The position numbers and the translations under genes were made by a program. The notes beneath the pieces were generated by a model, which was not told the DNA's origin, searched no databases, and was given only the letters and a program-made list of their open reading frames with translations. Shown here piece by piece: positions 38,118 through 46,795 of a DNA stretch of 64,000 bases (position 1 is the stretch's first letter; each line of letters starts with the position of its first letter). The stretch is taken from contig NZ_CP009526.1 of NCBI RefSeq assembly GCF_000969985.1, positions 4,774,001-4,838,000 of the forward strand. The letters are read 5' to 3'. This DNA comes from Methanosarcina barkeri str. Wiesmoor (lineage in GTDB: Archaea; Halobacteriota; Methanosarcinia; Methanosarcinales; Methanosarcinaceae).

Positions 38118-38570
38118 TTAAATGTTCATTGGAAACTCCCGATTATCTTCAGCCCGGATAATCACTTTCGTTAACGGCTCTACTTTCCTAACAAGAACTT
38201 TTCCGATAAGTTCAAGTGTACCGTCTGCTTTTACGGAGTCGATGGTGCACCCAGGCCTGACACGGATATCTCCCTGGCAGACTGCAGCATTTATTTTAGC
38301 TTTATCGAGAAGGACAAGCTCAGAAACCGTTTCTATATTGCCTAGAATTTTTGCCTCTGAACAGACAAGCGCACTTCTGGCTTTTACATTGCCTCTAACA
38401 ACCGAACCTTTTCCTAGTTCAAGCATGCCAGTTACTGTGAGGTTCTTCCAGAACTTCACTTCCTGCCCAACAATTACATTGCCATCCAGAGTAAGATCTT
38501 CATCAAGAAAAGCTCGTTTTTCAATGACGTAAGTATTGGACCTGGGGTGGTACTTGATAAAACGAATCAT
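38118..38570 (-). CDS. Bactofilin-like polymer-forming protein
   Basis: A 150-aa protein made mainly of short beta-helix repeats (for example LTLDGNVIVGQEV, TVTGMLELGKGSVVRGNV, ILGNIETVSELVLLD), as in the bactofilin/polymer-forming cytoskeletal family. No signal peptide or TM. SD GGAGTGAT precedes the ATG. Its role in archaea is not established; a structural or envelope-associated scaffold is the family-based guess. It converges with the ABC operon across a purine-rich spacer (38030-38117). Confidence 0.7.
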   Translation of the reverse strand: MIRFIKYHPRSNTYVIEKRAFLDEDLTLDGNVIVGQEVKFWKNLTVTGMLELGKGSVVRGNVKARSALVCSEAKILGNIETVSELVLLDKAKINAAVCQGDIRVRPGCTIDSVKADGTLELIGKVLVRKVEPLTKVIIRAEDNREFPMNI

Positions 38571-38958
38571 TAGAAATCACTCCGGGCTACTTTCCCCGGT
38601 TATAGATATAAAGCAAATACTTATTCTGTAAGGCATTTACAAAAATTTTGTCAATTGATTTTCCAAAATATGATTGAATATCTATTATTTAACAGCATCG
38701 AATGTTCATTATCAGACGCCATGAACAAACGATTAAAGCATAAACGACATGCTGAAAAATAAGCGAAAAATAGAACCCTATCAAAGTAAGCTGAAAAATA
38801 GGATTGATAAAAACAGCGAAAAACGTAGTCTGCTCAAAGAAACTGAAAAGGAAATTACCGATAAAAGTAAAGTCTAGCTTAAAGAAAAATCTAGCTTAAA
38901 GAAAAATAATTCCGGTAATAAAGTATCCGGAGATTAATTAATGTCTGTGAATGGAAAA

Positions 38959-38998
38959 GAGACTGAATAATTAGATATAGATATCATTTTTCAGTCTC
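38959..38998. terminator. Bidirectional terminator-like hairpin
   Basis: GAGACTGA (38959-38966) pairs with TCAGTCTC (38991-38998), with GGTTTTTTC on the plus side and TTTTCC on the minus side. It follows the last TRAM gene. The gap 38571-38958 is otherwise AT-rich, with one 17-bp duplication (TCTAGCTTAAAGAAAAA) near 38873-38906. Confidence 0.55.
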
Positions 38999-39026
38999 GG
39001 TTTTTTCTCGTTTGAAATAATCCTGC

Positions 39027-39233
39027 TTATTCAACGAGGCTGGCGAAACCGTATTTGGGAAGAACCCTTTCGATTTTAATCCGGACATTATCGCCAACTT
39101 TGGTGCCTGGGACAAAGACAACAAAACCTTCAATACGTGCAATGCCGTCTCCCTGGCGAGCGATATCCTGGATAGTTACATCGTAAACTTCGCCTTCTTC
39201 AACAGGAACAGAGCTACTCTCATCTCTGAACAT
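39027..39233 (-). CDS. TRAM-domain protein, copy 4 of the cluster
   Basis: A 68-aa stand-alone TRAM domain (EEGEVYDVTIQDIARQGDGIARIEG split across strands), an OB-like RNA-binding fold. In methanogens such proteins act as RNA chaperones, taking the part of bacterial cold-shock proteins (family knowledge). The start is set at the ATG 9 nt after AGGA, matching the paralogues; a further ATG three codons upstream abuts the SD. It is the most diverged of the four tandem copies (KYGFASLVE end) and last in the row. Confidence 0.9.
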   Translation of the reverse strand: MFRDESSSVPVEEGEVYDVTIQDIARQGDGIARIEGFVVFVPGTKVGDNVRIKIERVLPKYGFASLVE

Positions 39234-39285
39234 GAAAACCATTCCTAATGACGTAATTAAAGTTGATATGATTTATTTCTCGCAT

Positions 39286-39492
39286 TTACTCGACAACGCT
39301 TGCAAATGCAAATTTGGGAAGAACCCTTTCGACTTTAATCCGGACTTCATCTCCAACTTTGGTGCCCGGGACAAAGATAACAAAACCTTCAATACGTGCG
39401 ATGCCGTCTCCCTGACGAGCAATGTCCTGAATTGTTACATCGTAAACTTCGCCCTCTTCGACAGGGACTGAGCGACTTTCTTCTCTGAACAT
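39286..39492 (-). CDS. TRAM-domain protein, copy 3
   Basis: 68 aa. It differs from copy 2 by a single residue (GFVIFVPG versus GFVVFVPG), so the duplication is recent. It has its own SD (AAAGGA, 9-10 nt before ATG). RNA-binding TRAM fold with the GDGIARIEG and KVGDEVRIKVERV motifs. Confidence 0.9.
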   Translation of the reverse strand: MFREESRSVPVEEGEVYDVTIQDIARQGDGIARIEGFVIFVPGTKVGDEVRIKVERVLPKFAFASVVE

Positions 39493-39578
39493 AAAAAATC
39501 ATTCCTTTAATATAACTTTAATATATTTAATATAACTTTAATATATTTAATATAACGTGGTTGTTTTATTTCCCACAT

Positions 39579-39785
39579 TTACTCGACAACGCTTGCAAAT
39601 GCAAATTTGGGAAGTACTCTTTCGACTTTAATCCGAACCTCGTCACCAACTTTGGTGCCCGGGACAAAGACTACAAAACCCTCAATGCGAGCGATGCCGT
39701 CTCCCTGACGAGCAATGTCCTGAATTGTTACATCGTAAACTTCGCCCTCTTCGACAGGGACTGAGCGACTTTCTTCTCTGAACAT
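39579..39785 (-). CDS. TRAM-domain protein, copy 2
   Basis: 68 aa, practically identical to copy 3. The 86-bp spacer downstream of it (39493-39578) contains three tandem TTTAATATAACTTTAATATA-like words. Same SD arrangement as its neighbours, suggesting each copy is translated independently from a shared transcript or has its own promoter. Confidence 0.9.
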   Translation of the reverse strand: MFREESRSVPVEEGEVYDVTIQDIARQGDGIARIEGFVVFVPGTKVGDEVRIKVERVLPKFAFASVVE

Positions 39786-39841
39786 AAAAATATCATTCCT
39801 TTAATTTACTGAATTTAACGTGGCTATTTTATTTCCCACAT

Positions 39842-40048
39842 TTACTCGACAATGCTTGCAAATGCAAATTTGGGAAGTACTCTTTCGATCTTAATCTGGA
39901 CTTCATCGCCAACACTCGTATTCGGGACAAAAACTACAAAACCTTCGATACGGGCAATGCCGTCTCCCTGGCGAGCAATATCCTGAATAGTTACATCGTA
40001 GGTTTCGCCCTCTTCAATGGGCACAGGAGCACGTTCATCTCTAAACAT
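39842..40048 (-). CDS. TRAM-domain protein, copy 1
   Basis: 68 aa from the ATG 9 nt after AAAGGA (a second ATG at 40057 abuts the SD and is less likely). The protein starts MFRDERAPVPIEEGETYDV and differs from copies 2 and 3 at about a dozen positions. It is first in the row in the direction of transcription. The upstream gap 40049-40594 has no gene; a long leader, as in cold-shock genes, is possible but not demonstrated. Confidence 0.9.
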   Translation of the reverse strand: MFRDERAPVPIEEGETYDVTIQDIARQGDGIARIEGFVVFVPNTSVGDEVQIKIERVLPKFAFASIVE

Positions 40049-40594
40049 TACATTCATTCCTTTAACTTCTATTAATCAGCTTAAGAAAGCTCTATCGACA
40101 GAAAAGAGTAAAAGCAGCACTTGACAAACCAAACTTGATAACCCAAATTCAGGAAGTACACATTCTACTTAATCTATTTTCTACTTAATCTATTTGATTA
40201 ATTGATCCCCAACAGAGCTTCGGATAAGTCAATTAATTGGTCATACTCATATTCGCTTGTATATAACGTTTTGCTTTATTATCTATGAAAAAAGGAAAAT
40301 AATGAAGTTTGGAAAACGTTCAATCCCTAATTGTCAGACTTCTGATTTCTAATTTCAAAGATACATAAATAAGGACAATTCATCAAAAAAATAAAATCAT
40401 TCAGAATAATAAGATATTTTTCTATTAAATTTAAAGATTTCTGAGGAAGAGTTTTCCTGAAAAAGCCTGAATAAACTCGATAAAATTAAGATTTAATCTC
40501 AAAAAGATTAGAAGGATAAGGGATTGTTCCGAAATCTATAAATAATTAAAGCTCCATTGTGAGAATCGCTCATTCAATGATAATAACAACGCGT

Positions 40595-40668
40595 GGGCCC
40601 GTAGCTTAGTCAGGCAGAGCGATGGACTCTTAATCCATAGGCCGGGGGTTCAAATCCCTTCGGGCCCG
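40595..40668 (+). tRNA. tRNA-Lys (anticodon CTT)
   Basis: Full cloverleaf: acceptor GGGCCCG/CGGGCCC, D arm with AGTCAGGCAGAGC, anticodon stem ATGGA/TCCAT around loop CTCTTAA (anticodon CTT), T loop GGTTCAAAT, discriminator G. CCA is not encoded. A TATA-like CTATAAATAA near 40537 may be its promoter. No intron. Confidence 0.95.
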
Positions 40669-40984
40669 CTATCGTTATCTATTTCTGAGATTTTTTTACT
40701 GATTTTGAGTATTATTTCACTTATCTTAGATATTATTGCACTTATTTTGTGTATCGTTTTACTAATTTTAGGCATCTCTCAATAATTTGATTATAAGCTG
40801 ACCCTAAAACTTAAAATTGTTTCTCTGAATCCCAGATACACAATAATAAGTAAATTTTCTAATCACAAAAATAATTTTGAAATTTTACTAATTTGAAGGC
40901 AAAATTAGTTTTGGAATAGGCTCCTTATTAAAATATCAGTTGCATGTTTGGAAACGATTAATTGCTAAAAATCGCATAGAATAA

Positions 40985-41050
40985 TTGCTAAAAATCAGTT
41001 GCTAAAAATCAGTTGCTAAAAATCAGTTGCTAAAAATCAGTTGCTAAATA
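40985..41050. repeat. 14-bp tandem repeat before the CopG-type gene
   Basis: Four full units of TTGCTAAAAATCAG (40985, 40999, 41013, 41027) and a partial fifth. The last unit ends about 40 bp before the small regulator's ATG, so it lies in its promoter region. The remainder of the gap from the tRNA (40669-40984) is AT-rich with loose repeats. Confidence 0.9.
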
Positions 41051-41091
41051 AAACCTCAAACATATAAAATATCTCAATAGGTGCAGCTCTA

Positions 41092-41262
41092 ATGCCAAAA
41101 GTAAGTGTTGAAATTCCTCAAGAACTTCTGGATGACCTTAACAGGCATGTGGGAGATAACAAAAAATTTGTCAGTCAATCTGATGCTATCCGAACCGCTA
41201 TTCGAAAAATGCTGGACATGATGGATGAGATCGATAGAAGGCATGGGAGACTCGAGAAGTGA
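41092..41262 (+). CDS. Ribbon-helix-helix (CopG/NikR-type) regulator, 56 aa
   Basis: A short gene: MPKVSVEIPQELLDDLNRHV, then KKFVSQSDAIRTAIRKML. This is a ribbon-helix-helix DNA-binding domain: beta strand KVSVEIP, two helices, SQSDAIRTAIR. AGGTG lies 9 nt before the ATG. It stands alone, so it may be autoregulatory or an orphan antitoxin. Confidence 0.85.
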   Translation: MPKVSVEIPQELLDDLNRHVGDNKKFVSQSDAIRTAIRKMLDMMDEIDRRHGRLEK

Positions 41263-41527
41263 TTAAAAATCCTGAAAATTGAAGTAAAACAGTTGAAGGT
41301 TTAATGCTATTTATTTCTCAGTTCAACAATGTAAATCTTAAACATTATAAAAATACCCCATTAATTCCACTGTATTTTGAGATCTGTCGGCTAATTTTAA
41401 GAATTTTGGACTTATAGCAGAGTTTCCACTGGAATAAGAAACATAACCTGATTTCTCAGGTTATAGACTTTTCAGGCATGGATTTTCGGGATAAACTTAA
41501 TAAAAAAGTTAATTAAAAATTAAGGGA

Positions 41528-42562
41528 TTAGAGAGATTCCCTGAAATCCCTTATACCCTGAGCTATATTGGAAAGCAATATAAATGCTATTTTCTGGTTA
41601 GGCCAAGAGCCCAACCCGCAGTCAGGACCCACATACTTTATCAGGTTGCCAAAACGCCTGTAATAAACCTTCAGCCTTTTAGTTATCGTAGCCGGGGTCT
41701 CAAGTCCGCTAACAATTTCTGGAAGGTATTGCTGCTCTTTCCAGACGTTAGTACAGTACTTTTCACTAATGATTCCTGCCAGTGTATAGACATCAGTTCT
41801 TGCAATCCCAAGCCTCAGGAAGCAATCTGTGTCCTCCAGAATTTTCTTGTCTATCAACTCCAGGTAAGAGGGTGTGCCTGCGGACTCCACTCCTATGACG
41901 TTTATTGTGGGGACCTGACAGGCAATATTATAGTAGAGAGGAGAATGAAGGTGAATCTGTACGTCAGCTCCCCACTTACTGGCCGCTTTTGAGGCGCTGG
42001 TAAGGGCAGAAATAATATCGTTCTCATCAAAAGCAAGCTCAGGGTTCAGCCCTATACTTGGTTCATCAATAGAAACCGTTGCAATCTTGAAATTTTTTGC
42101 AGATCTCATGGAATTTCTTACAAAATTATTCACGCTTTTTGCAAAAATAGAATAGATATCCGTATACCGTGTACCTCCAAACTCCTTCAGATAAAGTTCA
42201 GTTGGACCAGTTACACAGATCCGAACCTTGAGTGTCTCTCCGAATTGTTCCTTATAGGCTTTTGCAACCTTCTCTATAGCCTCAAGTTCCTCAATCCTGG
42301 CACACTCAAGTTTTACTTCAAAGGGACTGTCACAGCAATTAGAGTCCCGAATAACCTTCAGGAACTGTTCATTCATATCCTGATACTGAGGATAGGTAGG
42401 AACATTAACACCTGCATCTACTTTTTGCTGAAAGGCATCATTGATTACCGTAAAGAGTTTCTCATCTTCAGTTCTCGTTTTAAAGGCATTTTGGACCCAT
42501 TCCTTACTGACTCCGTCAGGAAGGGGATAACTCCCAATATCGTCAAAGATGATTTCTTCCAT
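41528..42562 (-). CDS. MetE-like core methionine synthase paralogue 1
   Basis: A 344-aa TIM-barrel protein related to the catalytic half of cobalamin-independent methionine synthase, as in archaeal core-MetE proteins that use a methylated corrinoid protein rather than methyl-folate. Motifs: IGSYPLPDG at the start, TGPTELYL, IDEPSIGLN, VESAG and PDCGLGSWP at the end. The zinc-site motif H-x-C reads HLHSPL, so the first cysteine ligand is missing while the Glu and the last Cys (PDCG) remain. A second paralogue lies directly upstream. The thiol or methyl substrate is uncertain. Confidence 0.78.
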   Translation of the reverse strand: MEEIIFDDIGSYPLPDGVSKEWVQNAFKTRTEDEKLFTVINDAFQQKVDAGVNVPTYPQYQDMNEQFLKVIRDSNCCDSPFEVKLECARIEELEAIEKVAKAYKEQFGETLKVRICVTGPTELYLKEFGGTRYTDIYSIFAKSVNNFVRNSMRSAKNFKIATVSIDEPSIGLNPELAFDENDIISALTSASKAASKWGADVQIHLHSPLYYNIACQVPTINVIGVESAGTPSYLELIDKKILEDTDCFLRLGIARTDVYTLAGIISEKYCTNVWKEQQYLPEIVSGLETPATITKRLKVYYRRFGNLIKYVGPDCGLGSWPNQKIAFILLSNIAQGIRDFRESL

Positions 42563-42688
42563 ATTCTCTTAGTAGACCTGTAAGGATTTAGTGTTATTGG
42601 AAAGACAGAAAAAATATAAAAAAATAGAAAAATTTGAGGAAACGTAAAATATTATTCTTTTATTCGATTGTTCGAATATTTGAAAGAT

Positions 42689-43735
42689 TTACTCTTCCTG
42701 TTTTTTCTTCTCTTCATTAAATTCGTTAATGCCTTTTGCGGTATTCTCAAGAAGTTTGAAGGCAAGCTCCTGATCCGGCCAGAAAGCCAGCCCGCAATCC
42801 GGACTTGCATATTTTATCCGGTCTCCAAGGGCAGAATAAGCCGTTTCAAGCCTCTTTTTTACGACTGCCGGAGTTTCCAGATCAGTAACGATTTTTTGCA
42901 TATACTCCTTTTCCTTCCAGACATTAACCCCATACGTTTCATTGACAATGCCTATAAGACTGGAAATATCGGTTCTTGAGACTCCGAGCCGGATATAGGT
43001 GTCTGAATCCTCAAGCACTTTTTTATCCAGGAGGTTCAGATAAGAAGGAGTTGCCGCATATTCAAAACCGATAACATTAATAGGGGTCTCGCAGATAAGT
43101 TTGTACTTTAACGGGGAATGAAGGTGAATTCCCATATCAACTCCCTGTTTCCGGGCGTAAGTGGAAGCGACGGTGAGAGCAGAGACGATGTCGGCGTCAG
43201 AAAACTTGATTCTGTCATTTATCCCAAGGCTTGGCTCATCCAGAGCTATAATCTTTATTTTGAAATTTTTCGCAGCTACAAATGCCTGTTTTATGAAATC
43301 TTCAATGTCCAGTGCTAGGATATGATAAGCGTCCGCATAACCCGTTGCCCCAAAGGCCTGGAGGTAGAGGTCTGTTGGGCCTGAAATACAAACCCTGACT
43401 TCAAGCGTTTCTCCTGTTTCTTCCCTGTAATGTTTTGCAACCTCGTCAATTATCTCCAGCTCGAGGATTTTTGCATTTTCCTCTTTCAGTACATAAGGTT
43501 CATAACAGTTTTTTTCGTCTTTGATAATGTCCAGAAACTGTCCTATCATGTCCCTGAACTGAGGATAAGTGGGGACATTCAGTCCCACATCGATTTTCCT
43601 CTGGAAAGCCTCCCTTACAATGGAAAAAAGTTTATCATCTTCGTCCCGGTTTTCAGCCGCATTCTCTATCCATTCCCTCGTAATACCCTCAGGCGTGGGA
43701 AGGCTGCCTCCATCAGTAAAAATAATGTCCTGCAT
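42689..43735 (-). CDS. MetE-like core methionine synthase paralogue 2
   Basis: A paralogue of about 348 aa with the same layout: MQDIIFTDGGSLPTPEG, SGPTDLYLQ, LDEPSLGIN, HLHSPLKYK, FEYAATPSYL, PDCGLAFWP. As in paralogue 1 the H-x-C cysteine is Pro. The start is the ATG at 43735; a TTG eight codons upstream (43759) is the alternative. The two genes are 126 bp apart in the same direction and are probably an operon. They have diverged clearly in sequence, so the duplication is old. Confidence 0.78.
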   Translation of the reverse strand: MQDIIFTDGGSLPTPEGITREWIENAAENRDEDDKLFSIVREAFQRKIDVGLNVPTYPQFRDMIGQFLDIIKDEKNCYEPYVLKEENAKILELEIIDEVAKHYREETGETLEVRVCISGPTDLYLQAFGATGYADAYHILALDIEDFIKQAFVAAKNFKIKIIALDEPSLGINDRIKFSDADIVSALTVASTYARKQGVDMGIHLHSPLKYKLICETPINVIGFEYAATPSYLNLLDKKVLEDSDTYIRLGVSRTDISSLIGIVNETYGVNVWKEKEYMQKIVTDLETPAVVKKRLETAYSALGDRIKYASPDCGLAFWPDQELAFKLLENTAKGINEFNEEKKKQEE

Positions 43736-43805
43736 ACCTGTTATGTAAGAAAGTATCAAGTATTATAAGTATTGGAATTGATTTGAGCTAAAAATTCAAA
43801 GTGAA

Positions 43806-43945
43806 GAAGTAAAAGTAGAGAAGTAAAAGTAGAGAAGTAAAAGTAGAGAAGTAAAAGTAGAGAAGTAAAAGTAGAGAAGTAAAAGTAGAGAAGTAAAAGT
43901 AAAGAAGTAAAAGTAAAGAAGTAAAAGTAAAGAAGTAAAAGTAAA
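43806..43945. repeat. 14-bp tandem repeat, ten units
   Basis: Ten exact-length units of GAAGTAAAAGTAGA or GAAGTAAAAGTAAA. The first six carry the AGAG variant and the last four AAAG, so the array grew in two blocks. It fills the space between relE (stop at 43961) and MetE-like paralogue 2. Confidence 0.95.
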
Positions 43946-43960
43946 GGAGAAAAACAGATT

Positions 43961-44215
43961 TTATTTGTAGATATCCCGTCGGTGCCCAATTTTAAGCACG
44001 AGTATTTTCAAGCAACTGCCCTGAATCTCCAAGATCACTCTATAGTCACCGACCCTCAACCGGTAATTTGGAGACCCGACCAGTTTTGTTACATAGCGAA
44101 ATGGATCCTCCTTCAGCTCAGAGACCTTACGAAAAATACGCTTTGCCAGCTGCCGATCGAGCTTTCTGAGCTGATTGACCGCAGGTTCAGACCAGATGAT
44201 TTGGTAATGCATCAA
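43961..44215 (-). CDS. RelE/ParE-type toxin
   Basis: An 84-aa protein of the RelE/ParE fold: YQIIWSEPAVNQLRKLD, YRLRVGDYRVI and a basic C-terminus KIGHRRDIYK, the last typical of RelE mRNA interferases. It follows the antitoxin gene by 24 bp in the same direction, the usual order. Confidence 0.85.
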   Translation of the reverse strand: MMHYQIIWSEPAVNQLRKLDRQLAKRIFRKVSELKEDPFRYVTKLVGSPNYRLRVGDYRVILEIQGSCLKILVLKIGHRRDIYK

Positions 44216-44239
44216 AATCTCGCTCTCAGTATCAGTTTC

Positions 44240-44464
44240 TTAGAAACCCAGCTCTTTTTTTAAATCTTCATGTGTTATGTACCTGCCTTCCTCAACAGCT
44301 TTTCGAGCAAGTTCGATTTCTTTTTTTGTTTCCTCATTTAGTTCCTGGACTTCTTCCAGTAACCGCTCAAGTACCTCGTTGTAAGTTTCCCGCTTATAGA
44401 TCTTCATTTTTTCAAGAGCTTCTTTAGTGCTCTGTTTCACTTGAATGGTTGTTGTCTCAGCCAT
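44240..44464 (-). CDS. RelB-type antitoxin
   Basis: A 74-aa protein: N-terminal ribbon-helix-helix (TTIQVKQSTKEALEKMK, then YNEVLERLLEE) and a charged helical tail (ARKAVEEGRYITHEDLKKEL) of the toxin-binding type. Partner of the following RelE toxin. Confidence 0.82.
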   Translation of the reverse strand: MAETTTIQVKQSTKEALEKMKIYKRETYNEVLERLLEEVQELNEETKKEIELARKAVEEGRYITHEDLKKELGF

Positions 44465-44652
44465 GTTTTACTTTATACAGAGAGATTTACTTATAGTTTA
44501 TTATAACAGATTATAACAAACTATAGCGAGAAGAAGGTTAGTTGAAGTTTATTTGATAATTAATCCAGAGTGCAAAACTGATACCTTAAAGAATAGACAA
44601 AAAAAATGAAGATTCTCAGTATAGTTGACGAAATTGGAAATGGGATCTGAGC

Positions 44653-45165
44653 TCATTTTTCTTCAGTTTCAAGATCTTCGTCTTCCAGTTCAAGTTCTTT
44701 CCGCAACTTTACCTCTCTGTTCTCCAACATTTTCATAAAAGTAGAAACAGGGACAATGAGTCCATTGACCATTACGAAGTCATTAAAAGGATTCTCATTT
44801 TGCACCCTTTCTGTGGAGAACTCATCATTAAAATGTCTTATTTTGAACATATCGCGGATTTTCTTTGCTTTCTGAGAAGTTGTGCTCTGGCTTGTCCCAA
44901 AATAATCACAGAGATCAGTAGCACTTACATAGGGCTCAGAACTTCTGTCAAAAAGAAAATTGATCTGCCCAAGCGCATAAACCACCGCAGCAGCCCAAAT
45001 ATCCAGCCTTCCGGAAAGAAAAGGTACCTGCCTTTTCCGACTCATTTTATTGATTAATTTTCGACACAGCATTTTATAGTCTTCGTCAAGGTAGCTGTCT
45101 GCAAATCCATCTGTCATCTGGATAAGAGTGTCTTTCTTTTGTTGCACAAGTTCGCGGTTGGTCAT
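44653..45165 (-). CDS. TFB-like cyclin-fold/HTH protein (DUF6398-like)
   Basis: A 170-aa hypothetical. Residues 25-110 resemble a TFIIB-type cyclin repeat: a helix ending SGRLDIWAAAVVYALGQIN, then SATDLCDYFGTSQSTTSQKA, which is a helix-turn-helix. The C-terminus is acidic (ELEDEDLETEEK). This suggests a DNA-binding or transcription role, but I know no function. AGAGGAT precedes the ATG. An IS605-type element ends 20 bp upstream, at its leader. Confidence 0.55.
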   Translation of the reverse strand: MTNRELVQQKKDTLIQMTDGFADSYLDEDYKMLCRKLINKMSRKRQVPFLSGRLDIWAAAVVYALGQINFLFDRSSEPYVSATDLCDYFGTSQSTTSQKAKKIRDMFKIRHFNDEFSTERVQNENPFNDFVMVNGLIVPVSTFMKMLENREVKLRKELELEDEDLETEEK

Positions 45166-45186
45166 AATTTATCCTCTGAATCTCAA

Positions 45187-45330
45187 ATAATGAGAACTAC
45201 CACTCATCTAAAGACTTAGTGGCTTCCTGGTTCATTCCTCCCTCCATTGAGGGCAAGTTCCCCAGGCTCTTCCCCACGTTCCGTAGGTGTTACAACCCAA
45301 TTAGATTTTGATCTATGAGAGCGAATTTCT
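45187..45330 (-). ncRNA. Putative omega-RNA (TnpB guide RNA) scaffold
   Basis: The segment spans the tnpB 3' end and the element's right end, where TnpB guide RNAs are made in IS200/IS605 elements (family knowledge). Support: about 95 bases are conserved with a second, solo right end at 14572-14672, although no protein lies there. The guide would be read from the flank beyond 45187, which is the leader of the TFB-like gene. Confidence 0.45.
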
Positions 45331-46399
45331 TGATATTGATAGCGGCATTTATGTCTCTATCATGTTTTGTTTTACAGTCTGGACAAGTCCATTCTCTATC
45401 TTTTAATGTCAAATCTGAATTATTATATCCGCAGACATTACAAAGCTTAGAAGATGGCTCAAACTGTCCAATTCTCAGGATGGTTTTTCCGAACAATGCC
45501 GCTTTGTATTCTAATTTTGTAACAAAGATACTCCATGCAGAATCACTTATAGCCTGTGATAAGTGGTGATTCTTAACCATTCCTTTAACGTTCAGAGTTT
45601 CCAGAACTATAGCTTGGTTTTCGCTTATAAGTTTAAAAGAGAGTTTGTTCTGGAAATCATGTCTCTGATTGCTTATTTTCTCATGGAGTACAGCAAACCT
45701 CTTTTTGGCTTTTGCTCTGTTCTTTGAACCTTTCTGTTTCCTTGATACTTTTTTTTGAAGAACCTTTAACCTTTTCAAAGAGTTTTTCAGGTAGTTAGGA
45801 TTCTCAATCTTTTCTCCTGTGGAAAGTATAGCAAAATCCTTAATCCCGACATCTATACCCACTGTAGTAGATTCTGAATACTTCTGTTTTGTAGGAAGTT
45901 CTTTTCCGTCTTCAACAAGGACACTAATGTAGTAATTCCCTTTACAAGACCTTGATACTGTAGCTGTTTTAAGATCTCCATCAAACTTTCGGTGAAGAAC
46001 TGCTTTAATCGGTTCGATTTTTGGAAGCTTAACTGTGTTGTTTTCAAAATTCACAGAATAGTGTTGGGGTATAGGAAATGATTGAATTGGATTTTTCTTT
46101 GATTTAAACTTAGGAAATCCATTCTTTTCTCTGAAAAATCTGGTGAAAGCAGATTCTACCTGCTTAGTCATTCCTTGTAATGACTGTGAGTTTACTTTTC
46201 CTAACCATTCATTAGAAGATTTCAAGACAGAAATCTTTTTGTTTAAGTCAAATCTGGAAATAGATTTTCCTGTTTGTTCGTAAGTTTTAATTTTTTGATC
46301 CAACGCCCAATTGTAGACAAATCTACAGCTACCTATATGCTGATTCAATTGAACAGCCTGCGTAGCTGTAGGATAGAGTCTAAATTTGAACGCTTTCAT
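45290..46399 (-). CDS. tnpB: TnpB RNA-guided nuclease of the IS605-type element
   Basis: A 369-aa protein from the second of two adjacent ATGs (46402/46399). N-terminal MKAFKFRLYPT and helical REC-like region, RuvC motifs GIDVGIKDFA (Asp), VLETLNVKG (Glu) and HDRDINAAINI (Asp), and a zinc ribbon CNVCG...CPDC. All three catalytic acids and four cysteines are present and the length is normal, so the nuclease appears intact even though tnpA is not. Confidence 0.9.
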   Translation of the reverse strand: MKAFKFRLYPTATQAVQLNQHIGSCRFVYNWALDQKIKTYEQTGKSISRFDLNKKISVLKSSNEWLGKVNSQSLQGMTKQVESAFTRFFREKNGFPKFKSKKNPIQSFPIPQHYSVNFENNTVKLPKIEPIKAVLHRKFDGDLKTATVSRSCKGNYYISVLVEDGKELPTKQKYSESTTVGIDVGIKDFAILSTGEKIENPNYLKNSLKRLKVLQKKVSRKQKGSKNRAKAKKRFAVLHEKISNQRHDFQNKLSFKLISENQAIVLETLNVKGMVKNHHLSQAISDSAWSIFVTKLEYKAALFGKTILRIGQFEPSSKLCNVCGYNNSDLTLKDREWTCPDCKTKHDRDINAAINIKKFALIDQNLIGL

Positions 46400-46447
46400 C
46401 ATACAGAGTAGTATACGCTTTAACAATATATAGATTTTTTAGTAAAT

Positions 46448-46795
46448 ATGAAATGCGAGACAAGGAATCATAGCAAGTTTTTGTTAATGTGTCATATTAT
46501 CTTTGTTTGCAAATACCGAAAAGTAGCACTTGAACCGATTTTTGAAATTCTTGAAATGGAAACAGACAAAGACCATATACATTTCCTGATTAAGAGCGAG
46601 CCTAAAGTCAGTGTTTTGTCAATTGTCAGAAAATTGAAACAAGAATCTGCGAACAGAATATGGAAAACACAAAAAGAGTAGCTGGAAAAGTATTATTGGA
46701 GTAAAAATACGTTATGGAGTGATGGTTATTTTGCATCTACAATCGGAAATGTTAGTAAAGAGGCGGCAGAATATTATATACGAAATCAGGGGTGA
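46448..46795 (+). pseudogene. tnpA: IS200-type transposase TnpA, internally deleted and with an amber codon
   Basis: The frame runs MKCETRNHSKFLLMCHIIFVC ... DKDHIHFLIKSEP (HUH motif) ... KLKQESANRIW, then TAG at 46679-46681, then LEKYYWSKNTLWSDGYF and ends IRNQG. The part after TAG is clearly the normal TnpA C-terminus. About 20-25 residues expected between KYRKVALEP and FEILEME are missing without loss of frame. The deletion should inactivate it whatever happens at the TAG. Confidence 0.75.
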
